A DNA stretch of 35,090 nt from Tepidimonas sp. UBA997 (GTDB lineage: Bacteria > Pseudomonadota > Gammaproteobacteria > Burkholderiales > Burkholderiaceae_C). Position numbers and translations under genes: made by a program. The notes beneath the pieces are model-generated. The model had not been told where the DNA came from, ran no database searches, and was given only the letters and a program-made list of their open reading frames with translations. Positions 15,833 to 21,618 of this stretch are shown here, in pieces. The DNA lies in assembly GCA_002291945.1 (NCBI GenBank), contig DBAZ01000038.1, forward strand, positions 11,754-46,843, written 5' to 3'. The number at the start of each line of letters is the position of its first letter. Within the stretch, counting starts at the first letter, position 1.

Positions 15833-17283
15833 TCATCAACACCAACGTTAACTCGTTGACAGCCCAAAGAAATTTGGCGACCAGTCAATCTTCCCTGTCG
15901 CAGTCCATACAGCGACTTTCCTCCGGTTTGCGCATCAACAGCGCGAAGGACGACGCTGCGGGCCTGGCCATTTCCGAGCGATTTTCAGGTCAGATCCGAG
16001 GGCTCAACCAAGCGGTTCGCAACGCCAACGACGGTATCTCGTTGGCACAGACGGCTGAAGGAGCTCTACAGTCGTCTGGCAACATTCTCCAGCGGATCCG
16101 TGAACTGGCTGTTCAGTCGGTCAACGCAACCAATTCAGCGAGCGATCGTCGCGCCCTGAACGCGGAAGTCAACCAACTCGCCTCCGAACTGGACCGAATT
16201 GCCCAAACAACGGAATTCAACGGTCAGCAGTTGTTGAACGGGAACCTCAGCTCCGCCGTGTTTCAGGTCGGGGCCAATGCCAACCAGACCATCACGACAA
16301 CGACCGCCAACTTCACAACCACTAGGTACGGCAACTTCCGCATTGGGGCAGGTCAGGATCTTGTGGCCGGCTCGGCGTCAAATGCGCTGGCTTCTACCGC
16401 TGCCGCAACAAACCGAGTTGCAGGCGGGGCAGTGACTGTAAGCGGAGCACTGGGGTCGGCAACCGTCACGATTGCGGCAGCTAGCAGCGCCAGGACTGCT
16501 GCCGAACAGATTAACGCCCAAACCAGCACGACAGGTGTGACTGCGTCGGCCCGCACCGAGATCGACCTCACCTTATTTGGCACCGGCGGCACCGGTGCCT
16601 TTGTGTTGGATGTCACCTCCAACAACGCAACGGCGGTAAGACTGTCATTCTCGACTACAGGCAATACGGCGGACGGACTGGCTTCAGCGGTTAATGCTTT
16701 CAATGATGTGTCATCCCAAACAGGTGTGACTGCCAGGGTCAACACGGCCGGCACAGGCGTCACGCTGACAAACAGCACCGGGGCAAACATCACGATAGCC
16801 AACCAAACTGGATCGGCCACTCTGACGGTTGGCGGGACCGCAACCGCTGCCGCAGCGACCGCCATAGCAACCGGTCAGTTGACTCTTGATTCGGAGCGCT
16901 CCTTTAGTGTTACGGCTGCAAACAGCACGGACTTTTTCACTGCAACAACACCTCTGGCGTCGCAATTGCAGTCCGTCAGTGCTGTGGATGTGTCAAGTGT
17001 TCAGGCATCCAACCGGACTCTGGCGATTGTTGACTCGGCGCTCGCTGCGGTCAATAGCCAGAGGGCCAACTTTGGTGCGATCCAGTCTCGCTTTGAGACA
17101 ACGATTGCCAATCTGAGGGTTTCTTCTGAAAACCTGTCGGCCTCACGAAGCCGCATTCAAGACGCTGACTTTGCAGCGGAAACGGCCAACCTGTCGCGCG
17201 CCCAGATTCTGCAGCAGGCTTCGACCGCGATGGTGGCACAGGCCAACCAGTTACCGCAGGGTGTGCTGGCCCTGTTGCGCTAA
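15823..17283 (+). CDS. fliC: Flagellin (plus-strand copy)
   Basis: This is a second flagellin of 486 residues, the paralogue of the gene at 14042. The N-terminal D0-D1 block (MTAIINTNVNSLTAQRNLAT) and the C-terminal block ending QLPQGVLALLR are nearly the same in both, while the middle (about 175-400) diverges, although both keep the hook-IN-type segment (SNNATAVRLSFSTTGNTADG). GGAG precedes the ATG by seven bases. A candidate sigma-28 promoter lies at 15694 and a terminator follows at 17328. The gene is followed by fliD, as is usual. Whether both copies enter the same filament cannot be told from sequence. Confidence 0.97.
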   Translation: MTAIINTNVNSLTAQRNLATSQSSLSQSIQRLSSGLRINSAKDDAAGLAISERFSGQIRGLNQAVRNANDGISLAQTAEGALQSSGNILQRIRELAVQSVNATNSASDRRALNAEVNQLASELDRIAQTTEFNGQQLLNGNLSSAVFQVGANANQTITTTTANFTTTRYGNFRIGAGQDLVAGSASNALASTAAATNRVAGGAVTVSGALGSATVTIAAASSARTAAEQINAQTSTTGVTASARTEIDLTLFGTGGTGAFVLDVTSNNATAVRLSFSTTGNTADGLASAVNAFNDVSSQTGVTARVNTAGTGVTLTNSTGANITIANQTGSATLTVGGTATAAAATAIATGQLTLDSERSFSVTAANSTDFFTATTPLASQLQSVSAVDVSSVQASNRTLAIVDSALAAVNSQRANFGAIQSRFETTIANLRVSSENLSASRSRIQDADFAAETANLSRAQILQQASTAMVAQANQLPQGVLALLR

Positions 17284-17327
17284 ACCGGACAATTGAGCCA
17301 GCAAAGGAGGTTTCATGCCTCTTTTGT

Positions 17328-17364
17328 AAAAGCGGTTTCGGGGCTATCCTGTTACCGCTTTTTT
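17328..17364 (+). terminator. Terminator after the plus-strand flagellin gene
   Basis: The nine-base arms AAAAGCGGT (17328-17336) and ACCGCTTTT (17354-17362) enclose a 17-base loop and run into six T residues. The loop is rather long, but the stem and T tract fit an intrinsic terminator that separates the flagellin gene from fliD. Confidence 0.75.
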
Positions 17365-17407
17365 GGTTTCAATCGGGCTGGTTCAAGTTTGCCCCACAGG
17401 AGTGCAT

Positions 17408-18850
17408 ATGGCCACAATCTCGTCGCCAGGCATTGGCAGCGGTCTCGACGTCAGGTCTATCGTTTCACAGTTGACGGAGATCGAACGGCAGCCCCTGACC
17501 CGCCTGCAAGCAGAAGCTGCATCGGTTCAAGCACGTATTTCAACGTTTGGTGAAATCCGTTCCCTGGTTTCTGAGTTAAGTTCAGCCGCCGGTACACTCA
17601 ACAGCCTGACAACCTGGGGGGCGGTGGAGGCCACCTCATCACGACCCGGATCGGTGACGGCCTCAGCCATCGGGAACACGGCAGCGAACAGTTTTTCCGT
17701 TGAAGTCCAACAACTGGCGCACGCCCAAAGCTTTGCCTCAGCTTCCATCAGCGGCAGGGGAGCGATTGGCGCTGGAACGCTGAACATTCAACTGGGCAGT
17801 TTTGGCTCGCCCCCAGGCGCTTTTTCTCCCGCGCCCACGCCGAACAACCAGCCCATCAGCGTGACCGTCACGTCCGGCGACACACTGGTGAATATCGCCA
17901 GCAAGATCAATGAGCTGCGCGGCCCTATTCAGGCCACGGTGCTGAACGACGGCGCTGGAGAGCGCTTGCTTCTCAGGTCCAGAGAAACGGGTGTGGCCGC
18001 AGGGTTTCAGGTGACTGTGAACGAAGACCCGACGTCGCCCAACGGCTTGTCGCGACTCATTAGCAATGGCCTAGGCAATGACGCTCTGGTGACCCAGTTT
18101 GCACAAGATGCACGCATTCGCGTCAACAACAGCATCAGCGTTAGTTCAACCTCGAATACTTTCACCAACGTGATTTCCGGCGTCACCCTGACGCTGGCGA
18201 ACACTGCAGAAACCGGGCCAGGTTCGCTGTCTGAAATCCGGATCGCACCGAATCAGGACACCATCCGCAGCGCAATAGACCAGTTTGTCGAAGCATTCAA
18301 TCGACTCAATTCTTTTTTAACTGAAGCCACGCGGTTTGACCCGAGCACACGCCAGGCTGGACTGCTGCAGGGAGACAGTTTCGCCGTTGGCATTCAGAAC
18401 ACTCTGCGGGGCATGTTGCAATCTAGCACGACGGGTTCAGTGTTTGAGCGACTCTCGGACGTGGGTGTGCGCGGACTGCGCGGCGGCAATCTCGAGGTTG
18501 ACAGCAAGCGGCTGAACGAGGCTTTGGCCAAGCCTGATGACTTGCGTAATCTGTTTCGAGGGGACAGCCAGAACCCACTCACTGACGGCGTGGGGTTGAA
18601 GATCCGCCGATTTGCAGACGGCCTGTTGAATGCCGATGGTCTGTTCCGCACCCGGGAAGACGCACTGCGCCGTTCGCTAGATCAGAACAGCCGCGAACAA
18701 ACCCGTGTGAATGAAAGAGCCACACGCATTGAAGCTGCATTGAACCGTCGTTACAGTGCACTGGACGCCCAGTTGGCCGGACTCACTGCCTTGAACAACT
18801 ACGTGGCGCAGCAAGTGACGATGTGGAACAACCAGGGGCGTAACAGCTAA
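17408..18850 (+). CDS. fliD: Flagellar filament cap protein FliD
   Basis: FliD caps the growing filament and helps flagellin fold. The 480-residue protein has the FliD N-terminal domain (SSPGIGSGLDVRSIVSQL) and the C-terminal domain with coiled-coil helices (EQTRVNERATRIEAALNRRY, then LAGLTALNNYVAQQVTMWN). The middle includes a hook-IN-like stretch (SVTVTSGDTLVNIASKIN). The ATG at 17408 has AGGAG six bases upstream; the frame is open from 17363 but the extra 15 codons do not fit the family. It has terminators on both sides, and a promoter was not identified; TCAAGTTT near 17385 has no matching -10. Confidence 0.96.
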   Translation: MATISSPGIGSGLDVRSIVSQLTEIERQPLTRLQAEAASVQARISTFGEIRSLVSELSSAAGTLNSLTTWGAVEATSSRPGSVTASAIGNTAANSFSVEVQQLAHAQSFASASISGRGAIGAGTLNIQLGSFGSPPGAFSPAPTPNNQPISVTVTSGDTLVNIASKINELRGPIQATVLNDGAGERLLLRSRETGVAAGFQVTVNEDPTSPNGLSRLISNGLGNDALVTQFAQDARIRVNNSISVSSTSNTFTNVISGVTLTLANTAETGPGSLSEIRIAPNQDTIRSAIDQFVEAFNRLNSFLTEATRFDPSTRQAGLLQGDSFAVGIQNTLRGMLQSSTTGSVFERLSDVGVRGLRGGNLEVDSKRLNEALAKPDDLRNLFRGDSQNPLTDGVGLKIRRFADGLLNADGLFRTREDALRRSLDQNSREQTRVNERATRIEAALNRRYSALDAQLAGLTALNNYVAQQVTMWNNQGRNS

Positions 18851-18873
18851 CAGCGTTGATCTGTTTTTCAAAG

Positions 18874-18900
18874 AAACCCCCGACTCAACTCGGAGGTTTT
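18874..18900 (+). terminator. Terminator after fliD
   Basis: AAACCCCCGA (18874-18883) pairs with TCGGAGGTTT (18890-18899) with one mismatch around a six-base loop, followed by only four T residues in total before G. It is a moderately good intrinsic terminator that would reduce read-through from fliD into fliS. Confidence 0.65.
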
Positions 18901-18910
18901 GCTTTGGGGG

Positions 18911-18937
18911 TCAAGAATATGGTGATGTGACCGATAA
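18911..18937 (+). promoter_or_regulatory. Candidate sigma-28 promoter of fliS
   Basis: TCAAGAAT (18911-18918), an 11-base spacer and ACCGATAA (18930-18937) match the FliA consensus, five of eight at -35 and seven of eight at -10. Transcription would start near 18944, giving a leader of about 26 bases before fliS. The -10 box lies in the left arm of a palindrome that reaches the start codon. Confidence 0.65.
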
Positions 18938-18969
18938 CATAAATAATCGAGTTATCAAGGGTCATCACC
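18921..18969 (+). promoter_or_regulatory. Palindrome over the fliS promoter, ribosome-binding site and start
   Basis: GGTGATG (18921-18927) pairs with CATCACC (18963-18969), which ends at the base before the fliS ATG. GATAAC (18933-18938) pairs with GTTATC (18951-18956). The Shine-Dalgarno AAGG (18957-18960) sits in the internal loop. Both pairings are perfect. It could work as an operator on DNA or as a hairpin in mRNA that reads through from fliD. Confidence 0.55.
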
Positions 18970-19488
18970 ATGAACCGTTCTTTTCGCCAAGGCATGTCTG
19001 CTTACCGTGCGGTGGACATCAACACCCGGAATGTGTCGCAAGATCAACATGAGCTGGTAGCCATGATGTTTGATGGGGTGATCGAGAGCGTGACTAGAGC
19101 CAAGGGAGCCATCATCAACCCGGACTTGTCAACCAAGGTCTCCGAGATCGCCCGCGCCATGCGTATTCTGCAAGAAGGTCTACGCACCAGTCTCGACCTC
19201 GATAATGGCGGCGAGCTGGCACAGAACTTGGCCAATCTGTACGACTATTGCGTGGTTCGTCTGACGCAAGCGAACGCGCAGAACAGTGTGGAAGCCTTGG
19301 ACGAAGTTGCTGGGCTGATCAAACCCTTAGCAGACGCCTGGCGCCAGATGCGCAACGGTACGACCGCACAAGCCACCGCAGAGGCCAACCCCTCAGACGC
19401 AGCACCCGCCGCCAAACCTCTAGCGCCACCAGCAGTGCGCCGGGTTAGCCTCGCCTACGGGGTCGGCCTGAGCCTGCAAGGGGCTTAA
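18970..19488 (+). CDS. fliS: Flagellin export chaperone FliS
   Basis: FliS binds the C-terminal D0 helix of unfolded flagellin in the cytoplasm and delivers it to the export gate. The 172-residue protein has the family helices AYRAVDINTRNVSQDQHELVAMMFDGVIESVTRAKGA-like region at about 11-48 and LANLYDYCVVRLTQAN at about 88-103. It is longer than the usual 125-145 residues because of an Ala/Pro-rich tail after about 135. The ATG has AAGG nine bases upstream. It has its own candidate sigma-28 promoter, as expected for a late gene. An IS3 relic and mazEF separate it from fliT. Confidence 0.94.
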   Translation: MNRSFRQGMSAYRAVDINTRNVSQDQHELVAMMFDGVIESVTRAKGAIINPDLSTKVSEIARAMRILQEGLRTSLDLDNGGELAQNLANLYDYCVVRLTQANAQNSVEALDEVAGLIKPLADAWRQMRNGTTAQATAEANPSDAAPAAKPLAPPAVRRVSLAYGVGLSLQGA

Positions 19489-19517
19489 GGGATACCCGTT
19501 TGCGCATTCAGGGTGCA

Positions 19518-19724
19518 TGACCTTGCCCCTGAAAGACAAATCCCTTGCTGAGTGTTTCAATACAGGCAAGGAGAGACGGAATGACGAAGACGGTGAGGTC
19601 GCGTTACACGCTGGAGTTCAAGCAAGAGGCGGTGCGGCTGGTGCGATTTCAAAGAGGAGCCTACACTGGTGGTGGAGGTAGTGTCACCCTCCCCAGCAGC
19701 CTACGACCGTGGCTTGAAGTTTGA
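19518..19724 (+). pseudogene. IS3-family relic: left end and start of orfA
   Basis: At 19581 a frame preceded by AAGGAGAG starts MTKTVRSRYTLEFKQEAVRLV, the typical N-terminus of IS3-family OrfA with its helix-turn-helix. Similarity is lost after about 19643; the frame continues with a Gly-rich nonsense stretch to a TGA at 19722-19724. Upstream, TGACCTTGCCCCT at 19518 resembles an IS3-type left terminal repeat. The rest of the element, including orfB with the DDE residues, is missing. It is a scar next to mazEF, between fliS and fliT. The terminal-repeat call is less sure than the OrfA call. Confidence 0.75.
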
Positions 19725-19737
19725 GTATTACCGCGCC

Positions 19738-19775
19738 TTGACGTGATAGCATCCTTTGGAATAACATTGTTCCAA
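19738..19775 (+). promoter_or_regulatory. mazE promoter with overlapping operator palindrome
   Basis: TTGACG (19738-19743) and TAACAT (19762-19767), 18 bases apart, form a plausible sigma-70 promoter. The -10 lies inside the palindrome TTGGAA-N8-TTCCAA (19756-19775). AGGAG follows and then the ATG at 19788. An operator over the -10 is what an autoregulated mazEF operon needs; binding is inferred. Confidence 0.5.
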
Positions 19776-19787
19776 CAGGAGAGATCG

Positions 19788-20045
19788 ATGGAAGTAACCA
19801 TAAGAACCATTGGGAACAGCAAAGGAGTGGTCTTGCCCAAGCCTTTGCTGGCGCGGGCTGGACTGGACGGCCAGGCGACGGCCAGCCTTGAGGTGGAAAA
19901 CGGTGCCATTGTGCTGCGAAAACCCGCCCAAACGGTGGTGCGCGCAGGCTGGGCCGCAGCGGCAGCTTCCGTGGCCGCCAAAGAGTCCGACACCCTGCTG
20001 ATGGGTGAATTCGGCAACGTGGACGACACGGAGTTGACTTGGTGA
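19788..20045 (+). CDS. mazE: MazE-like antitoxin (AbrB/SpoVT type)
   Basis: This 85-residue protein starts with a swapped-hairpin AbrB-type DNA-binding domain (MEVTIRTIGNSKGVVLPKPL), continues with the second hairpin (ATASLEVENGAIVLRKP), and has an acidic C-terminal tail (FGNVDDTELTW) that should block the toxin. The ATG at 19788 has AGGAG nearby; the longer frame from 19743 reads through the promoter and is not used. The stop overlaps the toxin start as GTGA. It sits after an IS3 relic in the middle of the fliS-fliT interval, so it was probably acquired there. Confidence 0.88.
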   Translation: MEVTIRTIGNSKGVVLPKPLLARAGLDGQATASLEVENGAIVLRKPAQTVVRAGWAAAAASVAAKESDTLLMGEFGNVDDTELTW

Positions 20046-20359
20046 AGCGCGGCGAGATCTGGCTGGTGAATCTGGACCCGACGGTTGGCAGCGAAATTCA
20101 AAAATCACGCCCCTGCCTGATCGTGTCACCGCCAGAGCTGAACGACCATTTACGTACGGTGATCGTTGCGCCCATGACTTCCAAGGGGTTTGCCGCTCCT
20201 TTTCGAATCCCACTGACGCACTCGGGAACCAAGGGGCTGATCGTGTTGGATCATCTGCGGACGGTGGACAAGGTGCGCTGCGCTAAAAAGCTTGGCGCGG
20301 TTCCTGCTAAAACCTTGTCAGCTGTGTTGACCACGCTGCAAGAAGTTTTTGCCATCTGA
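20042..20359 (+). CDS. mazF: MazF/PemK-family toxin
   Basis: This 105-residue protein is a MazF-type mRNA interferase. The N-terminal KRGEIWLVNLDPTVGSEIQK is the family signature; the catalytic Arg is in KSRPCLIVSP and the conserved Thr is in VIVAPMTSKG. The C-terminal helix includes LSAVLTTLQEVFAI. Length and motifs are complete, so it looks active. I chose GTG at 20042, which overlaps the antitoxin stop as GTGA, over a TTG one codon earlier. The cut sequence of the enzyme cannot be predicted. Confidence 0.9.
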   Translation: MKRGEIWLVNLDPTVGSEIQKSRPCLIVSPPELNDHLRTVIVAPMTSKGFAAPFRIPLTHSGTKGLIVLDHLRTVDKVRCAKKLGAVPAKTLSAVLTTLQEVFAI

Positions 20360-20434
20360 GCCCTTGAGGGGTCACTTCCTGACTAAACCCCAAAAACCCG
20401 CTGCCAAACGGGGTTGATCGAGCGGTTACGGCGG

Positions 20435-20461
20435 TCAAGTGCGCAAGCGGCGCACCGATAA
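20435..20461 (+). promoter_or_regulatory. Candidate sigma-28 promoter of the first fliT gene
   Basis: TCAAGTGC (20435-20442), an 11-base spacer and ACCGATAA (20454-20461) repeat the architecture seen at fliS, with the same -10 octamer. The expected transcription start, about seven bases after the -10, falls on the ATG at 20468. An in-frame TAA at 20459-20461, part of the -10 itself, rules out a start further upstream. Confidence 0.55.
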
Positions 20462-20467
20462 AGAAGC

Positions 20468-20794
20468 ATGAGCACACCGCTGACGCACTACCAGGCCCTT
20501 GAACAGACCAGCGCCCGCATGGCCGCTGCGGCCCAGCAAGGGCATTGGGAGGAAGTCGAACGGTTGCAGGGAGTCGCCAAAATGCAGGTGCAGGCGCTGA
20601 AAACCACGGGCTTGCCCGCCCAGTCACCGGCGGAACGGCAGGCCCGACTGGCCACCCTGAAGGCCATTCTGCGGCTGGACGCCCAAGTTCGCAACCTGGC
20701 CGAGCCGGGCTGGGTCAAGGTTCATGAGTGGCTGATCCCTTCACTTCAGGGTCAAGTTGGCGCATACTTGGCCGATAGTTCCTGCAAGCCCTGA
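20468..20794 (+). CDS. fliT: FliT-like flagellar chaperone, first copy
   Basis: FliT is a small helical chaperone for the cap protein FliD and in enterics also acts on the FlhDC regulator. This 108-residue protein is all helical and has the weakly conserved pattern of the family: HYQALEQTSARMAAAAQQG, WEEVERLQG, and LKAILRLDAQVRNLAEPGW. The next gene encodes a related protein. The start is the first one possible after an in-frame stop. The assignment rests on the pattern, size and position after fliD and fliS, since sequence conservation in FliT is low. Confidence 0.72.
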   Translation: MSTPLTHYQALEQTSARMAAAAQQGHWEEVERLQGVAKMQVQALKTTGLPAQSPAERQARLATLKAILRLDAQVRNLAEPGWVKVHEWLIPSLQGQVGAYLADSSCKP

Positions 20795-20802
20795 ACACGA
20801 CC

Positions 20803-21105
20803 ATGATGATTCCTCTGCTCGACTTCTACAAAGCCATCGAAAGCACCAGCGAACGGATGCTTTCTGCGGCTTTGGCCGAGGACTGGGATGAGGTGGTGCG
20901 GCTGGAAGGCGCTTGTGCGGTACTGATCGAGCAGTTGCGCGAGCGCTCGCAAGGCATGGACTTTTCGACCGAAGAACGCGCTGAAAAGCACCGCATCATG
21001 ATGATCATCCTGCGCCATGACGCACAGATGCGTGAACTGGTGGAGCCTTGGGTGGACGATCTGGGTGAGTTGCACCGGCCCGTGGCCCCGGCGCAGTTGC
21101 ACTGA
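20803..21105 (+). CDS. FliT-like flagellar chaperone, second copy
   Basis: This 100-residue helical protein resembles the one just upstream: FYKAIESTSERMLSAALAED and WDEVVRLEG align with HYQALEQTSARMAAAAQQG and WEEVERLQG, and LRHDAQMRELVEPW aligns with LRLDAQVRNLAEPGW. It is eight bases downstream, so the two genes are co-transcribed. It is probably a diverged duplicate that may serve another export client or regulator. Its stop is one base away from the stop of the convergent fliE gene. The ATG at 20806 is an equal alternative start. Confidence 0.7.
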   Translation: MMIPLLDFYKAIESTSERMLSAALAEDWDEVVRLEGACAVLIEQLRERSQGMDFSTEERAEKHRIMMIILRHDAQMRELVEPWVDDLGELHRPVAPAQLH

Positions 21106-21106
21106 A

Positions 21107-21454
21107 TCACACCTGCATGTTCATCACGTCGGTGTAGGCTTGCATCATGCGGTTGCGCACATGCAGCGCGGCCTGAAAGCCGATCTGGGCTTTCTGCATG
21201 GAGAGCATGGTCTGTTCCAGACTGACGTTGGGGTTGCCCATCTGGAGTTCGGTCTGCAACCGGCTGGCTTCGTTTTGCGCAGCGCTCACGTTGTGCAAGG
21301 CCGTGCGAAACGCCTCACCAAAACCGGCGTCGGCCACGCGGGGGGTTCCAGCGCCCGGCATCTGACCCACCCCACCCAGATTCTGGGTCAGGCTGGCCGC
21401 CGGTCGCATGGCTGTTGAGGTGGCCGATGTCAGAGGGGTCAGACGCAGTTCCAT
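21107..21454 (-). CDS. fliE: Flagellar hook-basal body protein FliE
   Basis: FliE forms the junction between the MS ring and the rod and is the first rod protein exported. The 115-residue protein has a variable N-terminus and the conserved C-terminal half: FGEAFRTALHNVSAAQNEAS, VSLEQTMLSMQKAQIGFQAALHVRNRMMQAYTDVM-type helices at about 45-113. It is on the minus strand, divergent from fliF with 164 bases between the starts. No promoter is certain; TCAAGTTT on the minus strand near 21510 has a poor -10. Confidence 0.95.
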   Translation of the reverse strand: MELRLTPLTSATSTAMRPAASLTQNLGGVGQMPGAGTPRVADAGFGEAFRTALHNVSAAQNEASRLQTELQMGNPNVSLEQTMLSMQKAQIGFQAALHVRNRMMQAYTDVMNMQV

Positions 21455-21618
21455 GGCAGAGTCCTTGGGAGCACTGGATGCAATGGCGTGATGCTAAGCG
21501 GGTGCTCGCCAAACTTGAATCCGAATAAAGGCGCTTGCACCCAGCTTTTCAGGCTTTAGTTCGCCAAGGTGCCTCCCATAATCCATTTTCACTATGCCCC
21601 CCACACAGCCTGCGCACC

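Noticed and set aside
17385..17411. TCAAGTTT before fliD as a fifth sigma-28 promoter
   Set aside because: The -35 box matches well, but 11 bases later GTGCATAT matches only four of eight and covers the start codon.
21485..21513. TCAAGTTT on the minus strand before fliE as a sigma-28 promoter
   Set aside because: The -10 octamer GCTTAGCA at the right spacing matches only four of eight positions; fliE is also expected to be an early gene.
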